The position numbers and the translations under genes were made by a program. The notes under the pieces were generated by a model. It was not told where the DNA came from, did not search any database, and saw nothing but the letters and a program-made list of their open reading frames with translations. From Moraxellaceae bacterium (GTDB lineage Bacteria; Pseudomonadota; Gammaproteobacteria; Pseudomonadales; Moraxellaceae): DNA of 12,107 nucleotides. Location: NCBI GenBank assembly GCA_003543245.1, contig DPJB01000002.1:14813-26919 (forward strand). Direction: 5' to 3'. Within the stretch, counting starts at the first letter, position 1; each line of letters opens with the position of its first letter. Below are positions 1-5,677 of this stretch, piece by piece.

Positions 1-731
1 TGCAGATACAGCCAGTAACCGCCACCAAAGGCAGGCTCGACATAGGTGACCTTGCGTTCGGGAAGTATCTCAACGCCTTTTTTTTCCGCAAAGTAGAGAT
101 AATTCTTGTCCAGAGAGTTCTTTGCACCGAAGGCACAGCCGGTAAAGCATCGTCCGCACTGCGTACAACCCTGACGGTCCGGGCCTTTACCACCAAAAAA
201 CGGGTCCGGCGTTACATGCTGCGGGTTACCAAAATAAATACCCTGCGGCACCGCGCCAAAGGTATGGGCCACCCCCATTTTTACGGCCGCTTTCTCCAGC
301 CACTCGTCCTGAATGCCGCGATAAGGATTGTCATTGATACCAAGCATGCGCCGCGCCACTTCATAGTGCGGCGCCAACTCCTGCTGCCAGTCCGCATGAA
401 GATGTGCCCAGGCGGGATCACGGTAGAATTTTTCTTTTGGCTGCAGCAACACCGCACCATAGACATTGCTGCCGCCACCCACACCAATGCTTCGCAACAA
501 GGCGACATGCTGGAATACTTCCTGCGCAAAAAAACCCTTGAGCCCCAAGGCCGGCATCCAGGCCAACGCTTTCTGGCTGGTGGCCGCCTTTTCAAAGTCG
601 TCCTTCGTCAGGCGGCGCCCCATCTCCAGCACGGCAACCTTCCACCCCTTCTCCGCCAGACGCAGCGCGCTGACGCTGCCACCAAACCCGGAGCCAACGA
701 CGACAACGTCATAATCAAATGATGCGGTCAT
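1..731 (-). CDS. GMC-family FAD-dependent oxidoreductase with CX2CX2CX3C motif, 3' part cut by window edge
   Basis: The frame is open from an ATG at 731 leftward to the edge, giving 243 N-terminal residues. Residues about 7-37 form a Rossmann FAD-binding motif: a run of Val, then GSGFGG, then an acidic end at VLEMG. A second GMC-type glycine-rich segment, SIGVGGGSNVYGAVL, lies near residues 85-100. Residues 189-199 read CTQCGRCFTGC (Cys189, 192, 195, 199), followed by AFGAKNSLDKNYL. Members of this family (cholesterol-oxidase/ChoD-like flavoproteins) oxidise alcohol groups of lipids or sterols, and I recall a similar Cys-rich motif in them; the substrate here is unknown. No signal peptide is visible, so it is probably cytoplasmic or membrane-associated. 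The start overlaps the stop of the upstream gene as ATGA, implying translational coupling. GMC family assignment is firm; the specific function is not. Confidence 0.9.
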   Translation of the reverse strand, partial: MTASFDYDVVVVGSGFGGSVSALRLAEKGWKVAVLEMGRRLTKDDFEKAATSQKALAWMPALGLKGFFAQEVFQHVALLRSIGVGGGSNVYGAVLLQPKEKFYRDPAWAHLHADWQQELAPHYEVARRMLGINDNPYRGIQDEWLEKAAVKMGVAHTFGAVPQGIYFGNPQHVTPDPFFGGKGPDRQGCTQCGRCFTGCAFGAKNSLDKNYLYFAEKKGVEILPERKVTYVEPAFGGGYWLYL

Positions 732-1183
732 GATTCACGCACCAGCAAAAAGGGAAAACTGAAATGTCGAAGCACGGGAATATCGACAATGGTGATACCG
801 AGCAGAGTGCGATCATCAATGGCGCGAAGTTCATCACGCACCCAGCGCCAGGGAATGGGCGCTTCTGCACCGTAACGCAATGCAACACCAGGCTTGCCAT
901 CGACCATGGAGGTACCGGCCTCCACCGTCATCCTGAGTGCCTCAACCAGTCCGTTATCCTTGCGCAGGATATTGGTCGCAGAATCAGGCGTCAGGAACTT
1001 CTTGCCCTGCCAGTGCGGCAAACCCGCAATGTGCACACCTGGAAAACCGCCGATGCGGTACCAGGCAGGACCGATGAAGCTGGCCCGGAAAAAACCATGG
1101 CGCATGACTTTTTCAGGTACTGGCAGTGAAGCAAACAGCTTTTTCAGCTCCCGGATTGATGCAGTGTGGTACGGCAGCGTCAT
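728..1183 (-). CDS. Conserved-looking protein of unknown function, 151 aa, coupled to the GMC oxidoreductase
   Basis: I do not recognise this protein. It is 151 residues, has no signal peptide and no evident membrane segment. It alternates short hydrophobic and polar stretches (for example GFFRASFIGPAWYRIGG, then LLGITIVDIPVLRHF near the C-terminus), which suggests a compact beta-rich fold such as a calycin or lipocalin-like barrel; this is inference from composition only. The start is supported by GGAG eight bases upstream of the ATG. It begins 23 bases after the TetR-family gene stops and overlaps the oxidoreductase start by four bases (ATGA), so the three genes should be co-transcribed and this protein made in proportion to the oxidoreductase. 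A role as partner, lipid carrier or chaperone of that flavoprotein is possible but unproven. Confidence 0.85.
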   Translation of the reverse strand: MTLPYHTASIRELKKLFASLPVPEKVMRHGFFRASFIGPAWYRIGGFPGVHIAGLPHWQGKKFLTPDSATNILRKDNGLVEALRMTVEAGTSMVDGKPGVALRYGAEAPIPWRWVRDELRAIDDRTLLGITIVDIPVLRHFSFPFLLVRES

Positions 1184-1206
1184 GTTCGGTTCTCCAGGAA
1201 AGTGGC

Positions 1207-1893
1207 TCAGGTGCGATCCAGGCTGATGCGCCAGTCTCGCGCCAGGCCCAGGGCATTGCTCCAGTCTGCCTCCGCGCCCAGCAGGGCCAGTGCCATGCGA
1301 AACATGACGGCGCGGGTTTCTTCCCAGCTGGCGTCATCGCACGGGGTCTTCAGGTGATAGCGGTAGCCGAGGAATTCGACACCATGCAGGAAGGTCTCTA
1401 CGCGCAGGGCGCCTGGCCTCTCACGCCCCATCAGTTCGACAACCAGGCCAATCTGCTCTGCGAGCACACCGAGGGTGCGCTGACGGTGCCTGCCCACAGG
1501 GGAATGCAGGTCATTAAGCTCGGCAAAGAAGGGGCGCAGGAAATCGCCGAGGTCTGCCCCCCACTGCCGCCATGCCTGTAACGCTGCCTCGACTTTGGCC
1601 ATCGGCTCTGGCGTGCCGGACACCGCCACCATCACCCGGCTGACGAGATCCTCGTTAACGTGGCTGATGAGTGCCTCCATCGGCTCCTCGGTCGAGCGGA
1701 AGTACTTGTAGAACGTCGGGCGGGAGACGCCAGCCTGGGCAATCACCAGTTCAACACTGAGACCGTGATAGCCAGCACGGGTGAATACCTCCCGGGTGGC
1801 CTCGATAATGCGTTCACGAACCTTGCCGACATCGGCTGCCGTCATGGGTGGGCGACCACGGGTACGCGAGGAAGAAGGCATGGTGCTGGACAT
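1207..1893 (-). CDS. TetR/AcrR-family transcriptional regulator
   Basis: The 228-residue length is typical of TetR-family repressors. Residues about 25-70 carry the N-terminal helix-turn-helix: RERIIEATREVFTRAGYHG, then the recognition part QAGVSRPTFYKYF. The C-terminal two thirds is helical and should be the ligand-binding and dimerisation domain; the ligand cannot be read from sequence. The first 20 residues are a Ser/Thr/Arg-rich tail. The start at 1893 has AGGAG ten bases upstream; an in-frame ATG four codons further in (1881) is an alternative. It is the first gene of the TetR/unknown/GMC cluster, and a perfect palindrome lies 33 bases upstream, so autoregulation together with the two downstream genes is the likely scheme. 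Confidence 0.92.
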   Translation of the reverse strand: MSSTMPSSSRTRGRPPMTAADVGKVRERIIEATREVFTRAGYHGLSVELVIAQAGVSRPTFYKYFRSTEEPMEALISHVNEDLVSRVMVAVSGTPEPMAKVEAALQAWRQWGADLGDFLRPFFAELNDLHSPVGRHRQRTLGVLAEQIGLVVELMGRERPGALRVETFLHGVEFLGYRYHLKTPCDDASWEETRAVMFRMALALLGAEADWSNALGLARDWRISLDRT

Positions 1894-1894
1894 G

Positions 1895-1915
1895 GGTCAT
1901 CAACTCCTGATGACC
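1895..1915 (-). promoter_or_regulatory. Perfect inverted repeat around the TetR-gene ribosome binding site
   Basis: GGTCATCA (1895-1902) and TGATGACC (1908-1915) are exact reverse complements separated by five bases. On the minus strand the five-base centre reads GGAGT, so the Shine-Dalgarno sequence of the TetR-family gene would sit in the loop of an 8-bp RNA hairpin one base before the ATG. It could alternatively be a second protein-binding site on DNA. If transcription begins near 1911, as the weak promoter guess suggests, one arm would not be fully transcribed and the DNA-site reading would be preferred. Confidence 0.55.
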
Positions 1916-1917
1916 AC

Positions 1918-1946
1918 AAATTAATTTAACATTAATGTTAATTCAA
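1918..1946 (-). promoter_or_regulatory. AT-rich promoter region with 16-bp palindromic operator candidate
   Basis: TTAACATTAATGTTAA at 1926-1941 is a perfect 16-bp palindrome, a form commonly bound by TetR-family dimers. It lies in an AT-rich island in otherwise GC-rich DNA, upstream of the TetR-family gene. On the minus strand TTGAAT (complement of 1941-1946) and TAATTT (complement of 1918-1923), 17 bases apart, could be weak -35 and -10 boxes; the palindrome would fill the spacer, ideal for repression by steric block. The palindrome is seen directly; promoter boxes and regulator identity are inferred. Confidence 0.6.
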
Positions 1947-2034
1947 ATTGAAAGCGACGAAGGGCGTCAGCTGGACATGCTTCAATGCCGGGCGGATCGC
2001 GGAGATGGAAGAAAGATTTGATCGGGAGAAGAGG

Positions 2035-2054
2035 AAAAGCCCCGGCATTCCGGG
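2035..2054 (-). terminator. Possible weak intrinsic terminator downstream of acbP
   Basis: On the minus strand CCCGG and CCGGG pair around the four-base loop AATG (2041-2054), followed by GC and four T residues (complement of 2035-2038). It lies about 125 bases past the acbP stop and upstream of the TetR-gene promoter, so it could end the acbP transcript. The stem is only five base pairs and the T run short, so confidence is low. Confidence 0.35.
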
Positions 2055-2105
2055 AAACAGGCCCCGCATTGCACGGTCACCCTTGAGACAGAATACTGAC
2101 TGAGG

Positions 2106-2165
2106 GTGCGATCACCACACCCGGCATCAGGGACTGCCGGCGACCCACATGAATGCGGATCGCAC
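2106..2165. repeat. Two-level nested inverted repeat between acbP and the TetR gene
   Basis: The outer arms GTGCGATC (2106-2113) and GATCGCAC (2158-2165) are perfect 8-bp reverse complements. Between them CCGGCA (2121-2126) and TGCCGG (2135-2140) form an inner perfect 6-bp stem with an eight-base loop. The whole 60-base element starts 13 bases after the acbP stop on the minus strand. Possible roles are mRNA 3'-end protection, a factor-dependent termination site or a genome-repeat (REP-like) unit. No T run follows the inner stem, so it is not a standard intrinsic terminator. Confidence 0.5.
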
Positions 2166-2177
2166 GGCAACAGGCAA

Positions 2178-2435
2178 TTACTTGCCGTCAGCCTTCAGCA
2201 GGGCCTGCACCTTGGCCACGTAAGCGGCTTCGGCATCGGCTTTCGACATGCCCTTGATGCCATCCCACGCATCGTACTTGAAACGGCCAGCCATGTTCAT
2301 CATGCCGGGACGGCTACCAGACACATCGCCTGCGGTTGCCTGTTTGAAATACTTGTACAGATCCAGCAGGTCGGCAGTACCTGGCTTGCTGCTGAGGGTG
2401 TTGACGTCTTTCTGGGCTTGTTCAAAAGCGCTCAT
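2178..2435 (-). CDS. Acyl-CoA-binding protein (ACBP)
   Basis: This 85-residue protein matches the ACBP family along its full length. The hallmark segment LYKYFKQATAGD (residues 26-37) is followed by RPG (42-44), GRFKYDAW (50-57) and Y72 near the C-terminal helix. Compared with the classical ligand contacts (Tyr28, Tyr31, Lys32, Lys54, Tyr73), Tyr27, Lys31, Lys53 and Tyr72 are present and Phe30 replaces Tyr31. ACBPs are cytosolic four-helix proteins that bind medium- and long-chain acyl-CoA esters and buffer or deliver them to lipid enzymes. The start has AGGAG seven bases upstream. It is a single-gene unit, on the same strand as the TetR/GMC cluster but separated from it by about 280 bases with its own promoter candidate. 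Confidence 0.95.
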   Translation of the reverse strand: MSAFEQAQKDVNTLSSKPGTADLLDLYKYFKQATAGDVSGSRPGMMNMAGRFKYDAWDGIKGMSKADAEAAYVAKVQALLKADGK

Positions 2436-2477
2436 GCGCGGGCTCCTGCACTGTTCAAGGGAATAAAGCGTTGTCCA

Positions 2478-2511
2478 ATAGTACGCCGTGACGCCGGAAT
2501 GTCACAGTGAC
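2478..2511 (-). promoter_or_regulatory. acbP promoter candidate overlapped by GTCAC/GTGAC palindrome
   Basis: On the minus strand GTGACA (complement of 2500-2505; five of six matches to the -35 consensus) is 16 bases from TACTAT (complement of 2478-2483; four of six matches to -10), placing a transcription start near 2471 and a leader of about 35 bases. The -35 box lies inside the palindrome GTCACAGTGAC (2501-2511), and a further GTGAC at 2488-2492 pairs with GTCAC at 2501-2505. The overlap suggests control by a DNA-binding protein; which one is unknown. Confidence 0.45.
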
Positions 2512-2778
2512 CCCCTTGAACAGGGGGCGGCAATCTCTGTCGAAGATGCAGCAACACAGACGGCTGGCTCGATGGTTGGGGTATCAGCAAGCGGCGATCA
2601 GGTCGTCAAGGTCACCACCGGCAATGAAGCAGTTGATGCCGTCGGCAACCATGCAATGAAATGCGCAGAAAAGACCGCCGCCATGAAGACCTGTGACACC
2701 ATAGGAGGCTTCAAGGCCATGGGCTGCCGCAAGCTGGCTGAAGTGCGCTACAAGAATACCGAGCGCCCGATTCAATAA
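2488..2778 (+). CDS. Doubtful small ORF, Cys-containing, possibly a truncated gene remnant
   Basis: An open frame runs from GTG 2488 to TAA 2778 (96 residues); an in-frame ATG at 2572 would give 68. Neither start has a Shine-Dalgarno sequence, and an in-frame stop lies at 2479-2481. The C-terminal half looks protein-like, with three Cys (CAEKTAAMKTC, then GC near residue 80) and a Lys-rich end. There is no signal peptide, although the Cys content would suit an exported protein, so it may be the 3' remnant of a longer gene. I do not recognise the family. It is the only candidate gene between acbP and the glxR-like gene, and its 5' end overlaps the divergent acbP promoter. A 74-codon opposite-strand frame (2584-2808) seemed less plausible. 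Confidence 0.3.
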   Translation: MTPECHSDPLEQGAAISVEDAATQTAGSMVGVSASGDQVVKVTTGNEAVDAVGNHAMKCAEKTAAMKTCDTIGGFKAMGCRKLAEVRYKNTERPIQ

Positions 2779-2837
2779 ACATTCCTGCATTACCGCTCCC
2801 GTCATCACAGAATAAAGCCACCCTCGTTCAATCAGGC

Positions 2838-2865
2838 TTGATCATCCCGCAAGACCCCGGACAAT
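2838..2865 (+). promoter_or_regulatory. Weak promoter candidate for the glxR-hyi-HIT operon
   Basis: TTGATC (2838-2843) and GACAAT (2860-2865) are 16 bases apart, each matching the sigma-70 consensus at four of six positions. They lie just upstream of the glxR-like gene, whose ATG at 2894 has GGGAG seven bases before it. The rest of 2779-2893 shows no further structure I can name. Confidence 0.25.
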
Positions 2866-2893
2866 ACAGCGCTTCATCACCGGGAGACCCACC

Positions 2894-3775
2894 ATGCCCC
2901 GCATCGGCTTTATCGGCATCGGCCTCATGGGCCTGCCCCTGTGCCAGCGACTGATGGCCGCAGGCTTTACGCTCACGACATGGAACCGGAGCGCGGAAAA
3001 GTGTGTGCCCCTGATCAGCGCGGGTGCGCAAACTGCCGCGTCGCCGGCTGACGTGGCGCGTATCAGTGACATTGTGTTCCTCTGCGTATCCGATACGTCT
3101 GCTGTCGAGCAGGTGATATTTTCCGATCACGGCGTTTATGCCGGCCTGCAGACAGACCAGATCGTGATCGACCTGTCGTCGATTGACCCTGCGGCCACCC
3201 GTGATTTTGCGCAACGCGTTAACGCCAGAGGCGCGCACTGGGTGGATGCTCCCGTGTCCGGTGGCGTGGTGGGTGCCGAGGCAGGCACGCTGGTCGTCAT
3301 GGCCGGAGGCAACGCAAGCATCATTGACCAGGTTCGTCCGGTACTGGCACACCTGTCCCAACGCGTCACCCACATGGGACCCAACGGGGCCGGGCAGGTC
3401 ACCAAGATCTGCAACCAGCTGATTGTGGCGGCCAATGCCGTGCTGATTGCCGAGGCAGTAGCTCTCGCCGAAAAGGCCGGCGTGGATGCCTCGCAACTGG
3501 CACCGGCCCTGGCAGGCGGCTTTGCCGATTCAAAACCGTTCCAGTTGCTGGCACCGCGCATGAGCCATCGCACCTTCACTCCGGTGCAATGGCGTGTGCA
3601 AACACTGCTGAAGGATCTCGACATGGCCAACGCGCTGGCCACCAGCAGCAACAGCCCCGCGCCGCTCGCGGCAACCGCGGCGCGCCTGATGCGGCAGCAT
3701 GGTGATCAGGGACACATGAGTGACGATCTCAGCAGCCTGATCACTCTCTTTGCCGGCACAAAACCATCATGCTGA
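2894..3775 (+). CDS. glxR: 3-hydroxyisobutyrate dehydrogenase-family protein, likely 2-hydroxy-3-oxopropionate (tartronate semialdehyde) reductase
   Basis: The 293-residue length fits the beta-hydroxyacid dehydrogenase family. The N-terminal NAD(P)-binding motif is IGFIGIGLMG (residues 4-13). The substrate-binding signature is DAPVSGGVVGAEAGTL (118-133), and the catalytic Lys171 lies in GQVTKICNQ with Asn174. The C-terminal half is the all-helical dimerisation domain. Enzymes of this type reduce tartronate semialdehyde to D-glycerate. The family also includes 3-hydroxyisobutyrate, L-threonate and related dehydrogenases, so the exact substrate is inferred mainly from the adjacent hydroxypyruvate-isomerase-type gene, which it overlaps by seven bases. 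No glyoxylate carboligase (gcl) is in view. It is the first gene of a three-gene operon and is cytoplasmic. Confidence 0.85.
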   Translation: MPRIGFIGIGLMGLPLCQRLMAAGFTLTTWNRSAEKCVPLISAGAQTAASPADVARISDIVFLCVSDTSAVEQVIFSDHGVYAGLQTDQIVIDLSSIDPAATRDFAQRVNARGAHWVDAPVSGGVVGAEAGTLVVMAGGNASIIDQVRPVLAHLSQRVTHMGPNGAGQVTKICNQLIVAANAVLIAEAVALAEKAGVDASQLAPALAGGFADSKPFQLLAPRMSHRTFTPVQWRVQTLLKDLDMANALATSSNSPAPLAATAARLMRQHGDQGHMSDDLSSLITLFAGTKPSC

Positions 3776-4569
3776 AGTTCTCGGCCAATCTCTCACTGCT
3801 GTTTGCAGAGCACCCGCTGATCGAGCGCTTTGCGGCCGCACGCGCCGCCGGATTCAGCGCCGTGGAAATCCAGTTCCCTTATGAGCTGCCTGTTGATGCC
3901 ATTCGCCACGAGTTGCATACCCATGCGCTGCAGCTCGTGCTCATCAATGTGCCGGCCGGCGATCTGATGCAGGGCGGAGACGGTCTTGCCGGAGTTCCCG
4001 GCCGGGAAGCCATGTTCCGTCATGCCGTCACGGAAGCATTGAGTTATGCCAAGGCACTGCAGGTTCCAACAGTGAATGTGCTGGCCGGCCGCCAGCCGGA
4101 GGGAGAAAGCCGTGAGCACTGCCTGCGCACACTGGCAACAAACCTGCGCCATGCCGCCGAAACATTGCACGCCGCAGGAATCACCACAGTCACCGAAGCC
4201 ATCAACACCCATGACATGCCACGCTTCCTGCTGCACTCCGTTGCACAGATGCAGGACATGCTGGGCCGTGTCGGGCACACCGCCCTGAAAATGCAGTTCG
4301 ACTGTTATCACATGCAACGCATGCAGGAAGATGTGCTGCGGGCACTGCGCGAGAACACCTCAGCGATTGGTCACATACAGTTTGCCGATACCCCGGGACG
4401 ACACGAGCCCGGCAGTGGCGACATGAACTACGATGCCATATTTACGCTTATCAGCGAGCTGCCCTACCAAGGCTGGACCGGTGCAGAATACCGCCCCTTG
4501 ACCAGTACAGGGCAGTCACTGGGATGGCTGTCGCAATGGCAGCCAACGGCAACCGGAGAGCAACCGTGA
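3769..4569 (+). CDS. hyi: Hydroxypyruvate isomerase-family TIM-barrel protein
   Basis: The 266-residue protein belongs to the xylose-isomerase-like TIM-barrel family. It begins MLKFSANLSLLF, as hydroxypyruvate isomerases do. Candidate metal and catalytic residues are Glu143 (TEAINTHD), Asp178 (QFDCYH), His202 (GHIQFADTPGRHEPG) and Glu240 (GAEYRP); Glu143 and Glu240 fall where I recall the E. coli Hyi catalytic glutamates. The reaction would be interconversion of hydroxypyruvate and tartronate semialdehyde, feeding the reductase encoded just upstream; 2-oxo-tetronate isomerase (OtnI) is a close alternative. The ATG overlaps the end of the glxR-like gene by seven bases with no clear ribosome binding site, so translation is probably coupled. 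Confidence 0.85.
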   Translation: MLKFSANLSLLFAEHPLIERFAAARAAGFSAVEIQFPYELPVDAIRHELHTHALQLVLINVPAGDLMQGGDGLAGVPGREAMFRHAVTEALSYAKALQVPTVNVLAGRQPEGESREHCLRTLATNLRHAAETLHAAGITTVTEAINTHDMPRFLLHSVAQMQDMLGRVGHTALKMQFDCYHMQRMQEDVLRALRENTSAIGHIQFADTPGRHEPGSGDMNYDAIFTLISELPYQGWTGAEYRPLTSTGQSLGWLSQWQPTATGEQP

Positions 4570-5027
4570 CACACTGCGTTTTTTGCGACATCGTTGATGG
4601 CAAACTGCCAGCCATCAAGGTTCATGAAGATGACCATGTCATTGCCATCATGGATATCTTTCCGTTGCGACGTGCCCATGTGCTGGTGATCCCGAAACAG
4701 CATCACCGCCAGTTGCATGAACTGGAAAGCAACCTGCGCTCACATCTTGTTGATACGGCCAGCCGGATTACCCGGGCCTTGTACGCATCCTCACTGGCAC
4801 CTGCTGCTGTGCATTACAACGTCAATGACGGCCCGGCGGCCCACCAGACGGTGCCGCATGTGCACATGCACATCCTGCCGCGCTACAAGGGCGACTCCCG
4901 CAGCTTTCTGCTTCGCCTGCTGCGCAAGCCGCTGGATCTGCTGGTCGGCCCTGCCAACGCTGCCGGACTGGAAAAGGATGCAGCAGAAATAAGACGGCAC
5001 CTGACCGACCCACACAGTGCACCCTGA
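4566..5027 (+). CDS. HIT-family (histidine triad) nucleotide-binding hydrolase
   Basis: With the GTG start at 4566 the protein has 153 residues. This start is chosen because GGAG lies seven bases upstream and the GTGA overlaps the stop of the hyi-like gene; upstream in-frame starts such as 4524 lie inside that gene and add a non-HIT tail. The N-terminus has a CVFC pair (Cys4, Cys7), then DGKLPAIKVHEDD, typical of HinT/Fhit-like proteins. The active-site triad is His98-Val-His100-Met-His102 in VPHVHMHIL, with the conserved NDGPAAHQ before it. Such enzymes hydrolyse nucleoside phosphoramidates or dinucleoside polyphosphates in the cytosol. The C-terminal 40 residues are a family-specific extension. 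Its link to glyoxylate-type metabolism is positional only. Confidence 0.92.
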   Translation: MTHCVFCDIVDGKLPAIKVHEDDHVIAIMDIFPLRRAHVLVIPKQHHRQLHELESNLRSHLVDTASRITRALYASSLAPAAVHYNVNDGPAAHQTVPHVHMHILPRYKGDSRSFLLRLLRKPLDLLVGPANAAGLEKDAAEIRRHLTDPHSAP

Positions 5028-5060
5028 AGCTGCTCAGGCCGTCATCCAGCCAGGATGACG
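5023..5060. terminator. Two adjacent inverted repeats at the convergent ends of the HIT and LON-domain genes
   Basis: CCTGA (5023-5027) and TCAGG (5034-5038) form a short stem that contains both stop codons. Immediately after, CGTCATCC (5040-5047) and GGATGACG (5053-5060) form a perfect 8-bp stem with a five-base loop, lying inside the last codons of the LON-domain gene. Only six bases separate the two genes, so these stems are natural candidates for transcription end or mRNA stabilisation on both strands. No T run follows either stem, so a classical intrinsic terminator is not supported. Confidence 0.35.
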
Positions 5061-5591
5061 TAGCAGCCATCCGCGCACTGTCTCCAGACGCTTCGCCACC
5101 TGCGTCTCTTCCAGCAATTGCTGGCGCTGATCCAGGGTAACCGGCAGCCGTTCTGCAATTCGCCAGGACAGCATGCCGGCATCGGGTATGGCATCACCCT
5201 GCTCCTCAAGCGCGCTGGCAAGTGCCTGCAGGTCATCCGGCACCGGCACATACGTGTCTGCCGCCAGCGGTTCCGCCCGCGCAAACATCAGTCCATCCGC
5301 CTCGACACGAAAGTCATGCAGGCGCACACGCTCATCCGCAAGCAACATGACACCCAGCGTGCCATCACGCTGACTGACCAGCTCGGTAAAATGCACCTGT
5401 GTACCGACATCCTGCGTAAAGGCAGGCTCACCCACTTCACGCCCGTCACGGATTCGCACCACGACAAAAGGCTTCTGCTTGCCGCACTCATCAACAAGAC
5501 GCCGGTAACGCAACTCGAATATCCGCAAGGGCAACACGGCACCGGGATAAAGTACGGCATGCAGGGGAAACACTGGCAACTCATTGCTCAT
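5034..5591 (-). CDS. LON peptidase substrate-binding domain protein (LON N-terminal domain only)
   Basis: The protein has 185 residues and is the stand-alone LON substrate-binding domain. It opens with NELPVFPLHAVLYPGAVLPLRIFELRYR (residues 3-30), the signature of the PUA-like beta domain of Lon, and ends in a helical bundle. There is no ATPase or protease domain, as usual for this family in proteobacteria. Its role is not settled; protein or peptide binding is assumed. The start at 5591 is chosen because GAGGAG lies six bases upstream and the family motif begins right after it; the frame extends further upstream to 5927 but that part lies antisense to the DUF4126 gene and carries no recognisable sequence. 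It converges with the HIT gene and diverges from the DUF4126 gene 86 bases away. Confidence 0.92.
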   Translation of the reverse strand: MSNELPVFPLHAVLYPGAVLPLRIFELRYRRLVDECGKQKPFVVVRIRDGREVGEPAFTQDVGTQVHFTELVSQRDGTLGVMLLADERVRLHDFRVEADGLMFARAEPLAADTYVPVPDDLQALASALEEQGDAIPDAGMLSWRIAERLPVTLDQRQQLLEETQVAKRLETVRGWLLRHPGWMTA

Positions 5592-5677
5592 GACACACTC
5601 CTCATTGCGCCCAGAGCGGGTGGCATCTCTGCGTACATCTTCGTATCCTGCACCCTGCCAGGACAAGGAGCCAGGAC

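Noticed and set aside
216..722. Plus-strand open frame of 168 codons at the left end.
   Set aside because: It is antisense to the GMC oxidoreductase, whose FAD and cysteine motifs are unmistakable.
1982..2170. Minus-strand frame of 62 codons between acbP and the TetR gene.
   Set aside because: It has no ribosome binding site, a Cys/Pro/Ser-rich low-complexity composition, and covers the inverted repeats and the terminator candidate.
2511..2527. CCCCC/GGGGG hairpin with a seven-base loop.
   Set aside because: It is only five pairs of homopolymer with no T run and no gene ending just before it on either strand, so I do not call it a terminator.
2828..3496. Minus-strand open frame of 222 codons.
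   Set aside because: It is antisense to the glxR-like gene, whose motifs are complete, and its His/Gly-rich composition is typical of a shadow frame.
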